Shown: positions 48,915 through 58,741 of the stretch, piece by piece
Numbering within the stretch: the first letter of the stretch is position 1
Layout of the letters: each line of letters begins with the position of its first letter
Assembly: GCA_023690525.1 (NCBI GenBank)
Contig: CM043017.1
Span: 178,204,330-178,268,329 of the forward strand
Direction of reading: 5' to 3'
Source of the DNA: Holotrichia oblita
Lineage: Eukaryota > Arthropoda > Insecta > Coleoptera > Scarabaeidae
DNA: 64,000 bases
Program-made: the position numbers and the translations under genes
Notes under the pieces: generated by a model
The model's input: the letters and a program-made list of their open reading frames with translations, nothing else
Told to the model about the DNA's origin: nothing
The model's database searches: none

Positions 48915-50555
48915 TTATTTGTTAGCAAAAAATCGACTCAGACTGCACACTCGCATTAAATTACATCTAACACAAAAACTAAAACTTAAATTTCACTTTT
49001 GCTTTCAAAATCTTTAAGTTCAGGATCTTAGCTTTAAAATGAGTGAATATTCTTTTAACTTACGCTTCTTATACACTTACACTACCCTACAATTTGTTGA
49101 GATCGATAATCACAAGATTTTGTACAAGTTGACATCATTGTTCTTTGCAAGCCAGTAGGTCGTTTAAAAGGCTTTCTACCTTACCAACCCGTATTAGTTG
49201 GCTGTCAAACGTCAACCGGTATACATTTTCGTCAGCTACATTTAGGAATATTAGCTGCTAATGGATACTACAGCCGAAGTTGCGGCTCAAGCGGTTGCAT
49301 TATTGCAACAAGGCCATAATCAACGGGAAGTCACTCGTGTGCTGCACATGAGTCAGTCTACCGTGTCAAGAGTTTACCGAAGATGAGAAGCTAGGTAGCT
49401 TTCATCGAAGAAGAGGTTCCGGCAAACAGCGGTGCACAGTAGTGAGAGATGATCGTTTCATTGTCCAGAGCTCTTTAAGAAATAGGACTCTCACCGGTGT
49501 ACAAATTCAACGGGAGCTCAGAGAAACGCGGGGAGTGGCTGTTAGTCGGTGGACAGTCAGAAGACGACTCAAGGCAGCTAACCTTAGTCGAAAAAGGCCA
49601 GCTACGGGTCCAAAATTAACCCCAGCCCATCGAGCAGCTCGTCTACGTTTCGCAAGAGAGCATGTTGATTGGACAAACGAGCAATGGCGCTCTGTACTGT
49701 TCTCGGATGAAAGCAGAGTGTGTTTGCACGGCAGTGACAGAAGAACAAAAGTATACAGAAGGCCTGGAGAAAGATTCGCACAATGCTGCATAACAGAAAA
49801 GGTGGCTTTTGGCGGAGGTTCCTGTATGGCATTTCTATGGACGCAAAAACCGAGCTGGTTTTTATTGAAACCGGCGGCCGAGCAGTAGGTTTGACTGCGA
49901 ACCGATACATCCAAGAAATTCTAGAGAACCATGTCGTTCCTTACGTTGGTTTTATCGGGGAAACCTTCATTCTCATACAAGATAATGGCCATCCACACAG
50001 TGCAGTTTCCGTAAGGCATTACTTGCAAGAACTTGAAATACGAGTTATGGACTGGCCGGCGCGCAGCCCGGACTTGAATCCTATTGAACACCTGTGGGAT
50101 GAACTCAAAAGGAAAATTCGGGCTAGATATCCTGCACCAATTACGAAAGCTGAACGTCAAGCAGCACTTACCGAAAAGTGGGATGCTATCCCGCAAGACA
50201 GCGCGATTAAACTTATTCATTCCATGAACAACCGTTTACAAGCGGTAATTAGGGCTAGGGGCGGTAACACTAAATATTGATAATTGTTTTTGAAAATTTA
50301 AATAAAAATGTACTTGATATTACCTAGTCTATTCTTTTAAGTTTTTCGCGTCTGTTTTGAAGTTTTAGCATCCTAAAATATAACTTTATTTTTTCAAAGA
50401 AAAAGAAATGTAACTTAAAAGAATGTGCACTCATTCTTATGTTAAGATCCTGAACTTAAAGGTTTGAAAAGCAAAACTGGAATTCATGTTATATTTTTTG
50501 TGCCAGGGACATTTTACTGCGAGAGTGCGGTCTGAGTCGATTTTTTGCTCCCGAG
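48915..50555 (+). mobile_element. Tc1-type transposon inside B
   Basis: Inverted repeats begin with GCAAAAAATCGACTCAGAC on the left (about 48927) and its reverse complement with GCTCCCGAGTG beyond it on the right (50530-50558). Homology continues for about 160 bp, including CTTTAAGTTCAGGATCTTA (left about 49013; right about 50442-50465). The left terminus appears shortened or diverged relative to the right. It sits in the 5' leader of the B transposase. A TA duplication is possible but not certain. Confidence 0.82.
49261..50280 (+). pseudogene. Tc1 transposase (DD34E), two lesions
   Basis: The start ATG at 49261 opens MDTTAEVAAQAVALLQQG, with a paired-type helix-turn-helix (REVTRVLHMSQSTVSRVYRR). 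An early stop/frameshift lies near 49385. 49442-49888 encodes the second helix-turn-helix (VQIQRELRETRGVAVSRWTVRRRL) and catalytic Asp 1 (LFSDESRV). A small deletion near 49825 removes most of the usual MVWGGI block and shifts frame. 49783-50280 has Asp 2 (IQDNGHPHSA) and the Glu (SPDLNPIEHLWDELKR), with 34 residues between Asp 2 and Glu, the DD34E signature. Transposase cuts and pastes at TA. This copy is broken but fairly young. Confidence 0.92.
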
Positions 50556-50591
50556 TGTAGTTTGTTAGATTTTGCAAATTTAATTACTCTA

Positions 50592-51631
50592 ATGAATTTT
50601 TCTGTTGAGGAATTGATAGACATGATATGGGTACTAGGAGAGTGCATGAAAAATTGTCTACTTGCTAAACGAATTTACCAGGAGAGATATCCTGCCCGAC
50701 GACAACCTGAAACAATAACGCTGGAAAGGTTAATGGATCGCTTTACTCGGACAAGTTCTGTAATATATGAAAAACATGAAAGAGCGAAAACTGTTCATAC
50801 CGAGGAAAAAAATTCAATGTGGTTCTTGCAGTTACCGACAATCTACATATTAGTACCAGAGAAATCTTGCTGCAACAAGATATTAGTCCAAAGGCTGTCC
50901 GAAGAATACTCTGTAAAAATAAATTACATCCATATCGTATGCGATTGCATCAAGAGTTACTCGACGATGACGTGGCCCGTAGAGTTGCTTTTTGCGAATG
51001 GGCTCAACAACAAATCCGCAACCAAAGAGATTTCTTTAATTTTGTTCCTTTTGGAGATGAAACTACATTTCATAAAAATGGAAATGTAAATCGCCATAAT
51101 TTTCATTATTATGCTACAAGTAATCCCTATTTTGTAGGAAATTATAGTCAAAATAGATGGTCTTTGAATGTATGGGGTGGAATAATTGGAGACTACGTAA
51201 TTGGACCACATTTTTTCACAGGCCGAGTGAATGGTCAGGTTTATTTAGACTTCTTAGAAAACCATTTACCATTATTGCTGGAAAATGTTCCCATCAATAT
51301 TCGTCAAAATATGTGGTATTTACATGACGGGGCTCCGGTACATCACACTAGACCGATTCATAATTATTTAAATACACATTTTCCTGCAAGGCGGATAGGA
51401 AGAGGAGGACCAACTACATGGCCAGCCCGATCCCCAGAGCTAACTAAAATTGACTTTTTCATGTGGGGTTATGTAAAAGATTGTGTGTATAAAACACCGG
51501 CAACTACGCAAGATGATATGAAGAATAGAATAAGACAAGCGTTCCATAGCATTAATATAGAAATGTTAAGAAATGTAAGGCTGCAATGTTGTATTGATGT
51601 TTTTGGAGGACATTTTGAGCATTTATTGTGA
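50592..51631 (+). pseudogene. DD41D (rosa-like) mariner-superfamily transposase of element B, one frameshift
   Basis: The ATG at 50592 opens MNFSVEELIDMIWVLGEC, followed by YQERYPARRQPETITLERL (helix-turn-helix region). A frame change occurs in the A-run near 50804-50812. The remaining 270 codons are open: ISTREILLQQDISPKAVRRI, catalytic Asp 1 in FGDETTFHKNG, LNVWGGIIGDYVIGPHFF, Asp 2 in LHDGAPVHH, and Asp 3 in KIDFFMWGYVKD. Exactly 41 residues lie between Asp 2 and Asp 3, matching the DD41D spacing reported for rosa-type elements. Only the homopolymer shift disables it, so it is either a very recent loss or an assembly error. Confidence 0.9.
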
Positions 51632-52271
51632 ACCTTGTTGTATTTAAACTTTGGCTAAAATGGTAAAATATTAATTATCGGTATAAGTTTTTTATTTTGT
51701 AGCTAAATTTAATAAGATTATTTTAATGAATGATTTAGCATTTTTCTAATGTCACTTTTTCATGGCTAATGTATTATATTCCAATTATTGCCAAAATGCT
51801 CACATTTTTTTAAAAATCATTAAATATCTCAGAAACTAACCATTTAAATATAGGGAATGGTTAATGAAAATGAAAGTATATCAAGTATTCTTCCCTTTCT
51901 TAATATAAAATACAGGGTGTTCCATTAAAAAAAAATTAGAAAATAATGCATTTGTGTTTTGAATCGCCCTGTACACAGTTTTCGTAATATTGGGAAAACA
52001 CCACTTCGTTATAAAAGTGTAACAGTATAAAAAAGTTATTCCAGTAAAAAAATAATTTCAAGCTGTTTCGTATGGAATACACAGGACGTTAAATACATAA
52101 CGATTTTCACACAAAATTGACTTCTGAAATACTCGGTAAAACTCAATGAAACCTTATATTGAAAGAACGAGGAAGATGGGCTTAATCCAAATTTGAAATA
52201 ATATATAGTGTGTTCCATTTAAGAAAATATATGTTTGGTTCACCCTAGTGATATGAAACACCCTGTATATA

Positions 52272-54324
52272 CAATCGGGTCCGCTTATAACGATGGCGCT
52301 GGTGCCAAAAAAATTGTCCGCTATATGAAAACGCTCGCTATAAGCGATTCTTAGCAGGTTTGTAACTACATAGTTATTTGATATAGAAAGTATATTTGTT
52401 TAGTATAATATGTATAAACAAGATACAAATTCTTAATATGGAAGTATACAATGTAATGTTCATTTTAAATAGTCTGTGATCTTTTTTTGAGTTGCACTTT
52501 TCTTCAATTCCTTTTTGTACAAAATCAAACTGTTGCTTCAATGTGCTTTGGAAATCATTGAATTCCAAATAAGTGGATACGGTTTTTATTGCACTAAGTA
52601 CTTGTTGAGCTGTTGGTGGTTCAGAGATGCTTTCTGGCTCTTCCTCTTCTTCTTCTGATTCCGACTTTTCATTAAATTGCGTTTTTGTAACTGCTGCTGC
52701 AATTTCAATTTCTGATGGGTACTCGCAAGTTACCAAATAATCGTCGACTTCTTGAAATGCATTAATTATGTCAGCGTTTAAAGACCCTTTCACAAGATCA
52801 TTTGTGATAGCCCAGTCATTTAAACTAAGGGAGACTTCTTCATCTACAGCTTCTGGATCTTTATGCTTTAATATCCACTGAGCCAAAGGTATCTCATCAT
52901 CATCATCAAATTCCGAATAAAATCCGGCGTGTTTATAACAATTAACAATAGTTTTTTGTGAAACACGATTCCCTGCTGTGTTTATAGCTAATATACCATC
53001 CAACAAAGTAAAGTTAAAATCCTTACCTTCATCCAAACAAGAAATCATCCTGCATAAAACCATTTTCTTATAATGTTGTTTGAGACAGGCGATAATACCT
53101 TGATCCATGGGTTGTAGGGCTGCTGTTGTGTTGGGTGGAAGAAAAACTAACTTTATAGCACGTAGGTTTTCAATTGCAGGATGGGCTGGACAATTGTCAA
53201 TCATTAACACTATGTTTCTGGTCTGTTTTTGTAGTTCATAATCCCAGTTTCTTATTTCCTTTTCGAAAATCTCTGATGTTACCCATGCTTTTTTATTAGC
53301 GGTGTAATTAACCGGTAACACTTTGCAAGTCCTAAAACAACGAGGTGCTTTAGATTTTTCAATGACCAGCAACTTTCTCTTTTCGGTTTCCGTCATGTTG
53401 GCACAGACAAAAACGGTGATTCTTTCTTTGCTTTTTTTTGCCTCCTTGACACTTTTCTTTTTGGAACTTCAGTGTTTGGTTTGGGACAATTTTATAAAAG
53501 AGACCAGTTTCATCCCCGTTAAAAATATCGCTGTCGGAATAACCTTTCCTTATTGTGGGCCAAACATTGTCTAACCAGTCCTTTGTTGTTTCAGCAGAAA
53601 CACTTGCGCCTTCTCCATGGATTTTACTAGATGAAATATGGTACCTCTTCTTAAAACGGTCTATCCAGCTTTTTGAACAAGATGCTTCATTATTGGGGAA
53701 CATTATTTTGGAAAATTCTTCTGCTTTTTCCTGTAGTATTGGTCCACTTATTGGCACATTTTGAGTCCTTTTTTGCTTAAACCACTGCAATAATGCTTGA
53801 TCAACTTCCTTGTTAACTGGTTTTCGAATTCGTTTTAACTTAGAAATATTCGAATTTAATGTCCCTTTAATTTTATTCCTGTTTTTCCAAATTGTGGAAA
53901 CAGTCGAAGTTGACAAGCTATACTTTCTACATATGTTAGCATTAGATGTTCCACTGTTGATGTCATCGATAATTTTAATTTTTTGTTCTAATGTAAGGGA
54001 TTTTCTATTTCTCGGCATGACGATAATGTTACTAGTAACAAGCTATAAAAACTACTGAATAAAAATTCCAGTAGACGAGTTATGACAAGTTTGTTTACAT
54101 CGGGCCTGCATTAACAGCCGAAGAATGTGTCGAGTCCTCGTTATAATCACAGCGGCAAACAGAAAATTTGCTTGTACTAAAAGAAGTGCTCGTTATATCC
54201 GAGCTCGTTGTATCCGAACTCAAATTGTATTAAGTTTAAGGAACAATTTTCCGTAACACTGAAAATCACTTGTTAAAACCGGACGTTCGTTATAAGTTGT
54301 ACTCGTTATAAGCGGACCCGACTG
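52272..54324 (-). mobile_element. Tigger/pogo transposon, 2.05 kb, TA duplication
   Basis: Termini are CAATCGGGTCCGCTTATAAC on the left and, reverse-complemented, CAGTCGGGTCCGCTTATAAC on the right, each flanked by TA. It inserted exactly at the junction between B and the right arm of A. The second A/B copy at 62075-62095 shows the uninterrupted junction (CTGTATATATGAAA). Confidence 0.93.
52374..54018 (-). pseudogene. Tigger/pogo transposase, nearly intact, one frameshift
   Basis: Reading from 54018 down: psq-type helix-turn-helix (LTLEQKIKIIDDINSG...SLSTSTVSTIWKNR), a CENP-B-like second DNA-binding domain (VPISGPILQEKAEEF, SWIDRFKKRYHI), then the DDE domain with Asp 1 in FNGDETGLFYK, Asp 2 in VLMIDNCPAH and Asp 3 in ALQPMDQGII. 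There are 30 residues between Asp 2 and Asp 3 (DD30D). An acidic linker (SESEEEEEEPES) and a C-terminal tail follow. The two open segments (54018-53359 and 53396-52374) overlap. The shift maps to an A8 run near 53425-53440. Length, about 545 residues, is normal for Tigger. Confidence 0.94.
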
Positions 54325-54450
54325 TATGAAATTAATTTTAAAATGTGTAGCTTAAGACTGTCTATGATTCTTGTAAACAAAGTTTTTTGATATCTTCAAT
54401 AATAAGGGATACATTGAGCTTTGACGCACTACTGCCTCACCCTGCATGTA

Positions 54451-56706
54451 CAGAATGTCGCATTTTGGACACTTTGCCAGGGTATCTCAGTTATTAATAA
54501 CAATAGAGAGTTGCGGTTTTCGTAATACTGTTCTACTTTTTTGTGAAACGAAAGATGCCGCAAACAGAATTTTGCTATCCCCCTTAGTTTTTGAGATATA
54601 GGGTGAAATTGAAAATTTTCAATTTACAAACATCTCTCGTATCTCAGTTGCCATGGAAATTAGTGAAAAAGTAAAAATGGAATATCAACCAGTTTTTTAC
54701 GAAGAATCCAGTGGCGTAGTTAGTCTTCTTCTAAGTTCAATAATTTTCAAGTTATGGACCATACTTATGATTATTTAAATGGAACACCCTGTATATTATT
54801 TTTTATTTCGATTAAGTATAATTTGGGGATGTCAAAAATATATACTTGTGTATATTTATTTACAAAAATAAGTTAAGAATTTGATGTTTTTATATTGCTG
54901 TATTTGTAACTGTAATAGCTAACAATAACAAGTATAAACAATTCGTAAACTACAAAGACAAGGGTTTAAATTAGGTGCTGGAAATGAGCTCCATTTTGAC
55001 GAATGCAGTTCTGGCATATTTTAGGCATTCTTTTAATTGCATTTAAAATAGTGATGGGCTTTCTGTGTAGAGCTTGATAGGCCAAAGCAATTTCCTCACG
55101 AAGTTCCGCTACGGAATTATGGCATACCTTATATACATACTTCATTTTTCATGAAACTTCACAAAAAGAAATCTAATATGGAAAGATCGGAAGATCGTGG
55201 AAGCCATCTCACAGGTCCGTTCGTACCTATCCATCTTTGGGGAAAGTTATTTTCAAGAAATGGCCTTAATAAGCCAGCATTGTGGATGGGAGCTCCGTCT
55301 TGTTGGAGATAAATTGAATTATAATGGGCCAATGGAACATTTTCCAGCAATTCGGGTATAACTTCCTCAAGAATCTCTAGATACCTACCTGCTGTGAGCC
55401 TCCCCTTCATACATTCTATACACTATGCGTCCACCCAAAATAAAACATGATACACCAACACCGAAGCGTCCTTGTTGTGCCCTTTCAAATATCAAGTGAT
55501 GATTTTCTATTGACCAGTGCCTCGTATTGTGACGATTAAAAATTCCAGCACTTGAGAAATAACATTCGTCAGACCAGATGACGAACCTTCCAAAAGATTC
55601 ATTGGTTCGGATTTGTTGCAGATACCATTGACAGAACATTACTCGACGCTTGGCATCTCCGGGGTGCAAATGTTGAACTACTTTAAATTTCTATGGATGA
55701 TATTTAAATTTTCTTAAATTTCTTTGCGCGTCAGATTTTGTTACACCAACCTCTTCTTGAATTTTTCTACGAGAAGTCGAATTCGTGGCTTCTGCGTAAG
55801 ATAACACATCTATTGCTTTATTTTCCTTGCCTTGCTTGATATATGTCTTGGGACGCGGCTGTATAAAACAACCATGTTGAACTAGATTTTTTTTCAAACG
55901 AGCGAAAATGTCTAGAAAAGGCTGCCTTCTCTCAGGATATCTAATATAAACAAACACGATCCTTAAATATGAGAATGAGAAATTACGCTAATACTAGCAC
56001 TTTAAATATTTTACCTAATGGAGTATAACTCCGAAGCGTCTTGGAGATTTTCGTCGCATTATATAAAACATTTAGGCATATCGTATTTTTCATAGTTTTC
56101 ATAAACGGCCATTGTGGATAAACAAACAAAAAATACTACGATAAAAATATCTACGTAACAAGAGTAATTCGCAACAAGAAATCTGTCAAAGTTTGAACAT
56201 TCGCTTGTTTGCTTAGTAACGCGGCAATGGCCTACTGTTCACAAACGCACATGTGTTAAATTTGTTAAAATATCAAATTCTTAACTTGTTTGTGTAAATA
56301 AATATACATAACTATATATTTTTGACATCCCCAAATTATGCTTAATCGAAATAAAAAATAATATACAGGGTGTTTCATTTAAATAATCATAAGTATGGTC
56401 CATAACTTGAAAATTATTAGACTTAGAAAAAGACTAACTACGCCACTGGATTCTTCGTAAAAAACTGGTTGATATTCCATTTTTACTGTTCCACTAACTT
56501 CCATAGCAACTGAGATACAAGAGATGTTTGTGAATTGAAAATTTTCAATTTCACCCTATATCTCAAAAACTAAGGGGGATAGCAAAATTCTGTTTGCGGC
56601 ATCTTTCGTTTCACAAAAAAGTAGGACAGTATCACGAAAACCGCAACCCTCTATTGTTATTAATAATTGAGATACCCTGGCAAAGTGCCCAAAATGGGAC
56701 ACCCTG
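54451..56706 (-). mobile_element. Second DD41D transposon 'E', with arms of about 455 bp
   Basis: Left terminus CAGAATGTCGCATTTTGG, right terminus CCAAAATGGGACACCCTG, both flanked by TA. As in B, each arm has an inward terminus (CACCCTG ending at 54791; CAGGGTG starting at 56366), giving two 341-bp subarms of identical length. Inverted homology then continues about 115 bp further in on each side. It lies only 6 bp beyond the end of element A. Confidence 0.92.
54966..55975 (-). pseudogene. DD41D transposase of element E, multiply frameshifted
   Basis: From about 55975 downward: IRYPERRQPFLDIFARL, ATNSTSRRKIQEEVGVTKS, then MHPGDAKRRVMFCQWYLQQI, catalytic Asp 1 in IWSDECYFSSAG, then in another frame LTAGRYLEILEEVIPELLENVP, Asp 2 in LQQDGAPIHNAG and Asp 3 in SILDFFL, with 41 residues between them. 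The C-terminus (NGAHFQHLI, stop at 54966-54968) follows a further shift. At least three frame changes. Same lineage as B but clearly diverged in sequence. Confidence 0.88.
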
Positions 56707-56711
56707 TACAT

Positions 56712-57275
56712 ACATACATACTTCATATTGATGCTAAGAAAAGATGCATCGTTTATTTTAAACTTATTTCGGAATTGGGGATTCAATGTTTGACGTTGAA
56801 TGTGTGTTACATTTCCGCATCATCTCGATCATTGATTTATCACTCGCTAAACTAGTTTACACATCCAATCGTATAGTTTTACTGCCGCTGAAACAGTTAA
56901 ACTGCATGTATGTATATGTAGTTGCTAGTTTGAAGTTTGTTAAAGCGAAAGTTTCCGTTCGAAATTGAATTCGTCGAGTTCTAAAGCTACTAGTACGACA
57001 TGTCATTCCTAACATAAGTTATAAACTGTTAACGCTACCTTTTGAAATCAATTTACATTCAACTACGACTACACATGAATGAATTAATTCTACTGCTTTT
57101 ATTAAGTTTAAAATATGTGGAAATTAATATAAGTTAAGAGATCGTTTGCAAGCTGCTCATTGAACTCTGATAATACTGGTCTTTCTTCTCATTGTCTCAA
57201 TAACAGACACTCAATGGACTTTGATAACACCTCTATAATTGCTAATGAGTCTAACTATAGGAAACGTATGTTCCT
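56712..57275. other. Anonymous AT-rich interval
   Basis: Short frames only. No recognisable coding or repeat structure. Confidence 0.45.
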
Positions 57276-57523
57276 AGAAATGTATTTGAGGAATTAATTT
57301 TCAGCAAGCTGGAAATCATTTTAAAACTTCTATTTGGTCCTAAATGTGTGTAATTTGAGTTTGCACCATCTCAGGTGGTGACCTTAACGTGTAGTAGCCG
57401 AAAAACCGCCAAATTTTTGCACCACGTGGAATAAAAGTTGTAGAATATAACTGCCTTAGTTTTTTAATTCAGTCACTTTTGAAACACTAAATTTTGCATC
57501 AATTTAAATTTCTACCTTTGTTC

Positions 57524-57576
57524 TTTCTTTGTTTTTCGCATTCCTGTTTCATCAAGGAATGCGAAAAACAAAGAAA
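57524..57576. repeat. 21-bp perfect hairpin at the ORF start
   Basis: 57524-57544 and 57556-57576 are perfect reverse complements (TTTTCGCATTCC facing GGAATGCGAAAA) with an 11-nt loop. It overlaps the first possible codons of the F ORF and could affect its translation or form a cruciform. Confidence 0.9.
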
Positions 57577-58741
57577 TCTGTGTTCTACGATTTATTCTCA
57601 CCAGTGTCTGATCCACCAAACCTTGCATATTGTGCCATTGTAATTGATGGTGGTTTCCTTTTACATCGAGTGGTTTGGCAATCCAAGGAAAAATTTTCAA
57701 CAATTCTCTTAAAATATGTGGACTACGTTAAGAAATACTACAATCCTGCCAGTACAACCATCGTTTTTTATGGCTATCCTGATGCGGCATCAGTAAAGAG
57801 TACCAAATCAGCTGAGCGGCTTCGCCGTAAAAGCAAGTACTCTTCTGAAAAAGTAGTGTTCACTGAAACGATGAACCATGCCGAAAGAACAATTTCTCTC
57901 CAACGACAATAACAAAGAACGGCTGATTTCTATGCTGCGTGAGAAATTGGTACAGAATGGGTATAAAGTAAGACAAAGTGTTGAGGATGCTGATTCAGTT
58001 GACAGATTACTTTGCGACGGTCTTCATAATCGGGGAGGACACCGATTTATTCATTCTATTAACCGCCAAAGCACCAAATTCATCCACCATTTACGTTATG
58101 AAACCTGGAAAGAGAACCTCTCAGAGCACCTTATTCTACTCTCCCAAATACTTCAACTTCTCGTCCGTTGTCAAACAGAATATTTTGTTCCTACATGCAA
58201 CCAGTGGATGTGATACAACCTCTGCATTCTATCGCCAAGGGAAGTTGAAGTATGTCAAGCTTCTTCAAAAAAACACGACATTACAAGAGACTGTCAAGGT
58301 TTTCCGTCATGGAGATGCCAATCCTGAGGTTCTCATTTCAGCAGGTCAACGGTTCTTGGCAGCCCTCTATTCACCTCAGACAGATGAGACCTCCTTGGAC
58401 CAAATCCGCTACGAGCCATTTTCAAGATCACTAACGCTTCTCTACCTCCAACGAATGCAGCCGCCGCCCAATATATTCCGCGGGTGTACCTTCAAATCTA
58501 GGGGTGGTATGATAGACCAAAGGATCCTCTGAGGTCGGACCTTGGCCTTCTCCCCATCATAAACACTAGGAATCCAGCACCAGTTGAAATTCTCAACATT
58601 GTTTCCTGCAAGTGTACAAAGGAGTGTATAGGGAAGTGCAGCTGTCGAAAAGTAGACATAAAATGTTCAAAAATATGCCTCAACTGCAACGGCCAGTCAT
58701 GCTCGAATTCAGCATTCTTCGAGGATGAGTCTGTGACTTGA
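57556..58741 (+). pseudogene. PIN/FEN-like protein with Cys-rich tail (element F), broken
   Basis: Four frames in series make one protein of about 390 residues. Frame 1 (to 57912) has AIVIDGGFLLHRVVW and STKSAERLRRKS. Frame 2 (57878 on) has KEQFLSNDNNKERLISMLREKL and SVEDADS. Frame 3 (57978-58532) has FIIGEDTDLFILL, IYVMKPGK and FLHATSGCDTTSA. The last part carries an in-frame stop and ends CKCTKECIGKCSCRKVDIKCSKIC, a CXC-type Cys cluster. Asp/Glu clusters in DGG, EDAD, GEDTDL and GCD occur in the order of metal ligands in PIN/XPG/FEN nucleases; that fold is my inference. I recognise the family as repetitive and uncharacterised in insects. The start codon is uncertain. Confidence 0.75.

Larger units (their letters stand above)
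48348..52265. mobile_element. DD41D transposon 'B' with arms of over 500 bp, nested in A
   Basis: It starts CAGGATGTTTCATATCACTA and ends TAGTGATATGAAACACCCTG, flanked by TA. Inverted homology extends from each end for about 535 bp (48348-48886 and 51728-52265). Each arm also contains an inward terminus (CACCCTG at 48705; CAGGGTG at 51913), so each arm is itself bounded by CAGGRTG/CACCCTG ends (358 and 353 bp), with a further 58-bp subunit at 48648-48705. The core holds one transposase gene plus a Tc1 insertion. Confidence 0.9.
48224..54444. mobile_element. Foldback MITE 'A', split by nested insertions
   Basis: The left arm 48224-48347 begins CAGGGTGAGGCATTAGTGCG. The right arm, about 54327-54444, is its reverse complement (ending CTGCCTCACCCTG). 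Together they give an empty MITE of about 243 bp whose centre is a palindrome of the form AATTTCATATATGAAATT. Everything between 48348 and 54326 is later insertion. The left flank is TA; the right flank reads CA, a diverged TA. An independent copy with the same arms lies at 61804-62203. Confidence 0.88.

Noticed and set aside
49507..50220. Minus-strand ORFs of 99-135 residues
   Set aside because: They are shadows of the Tc1 transposase, whose catalytic motifs are on the plus strand.
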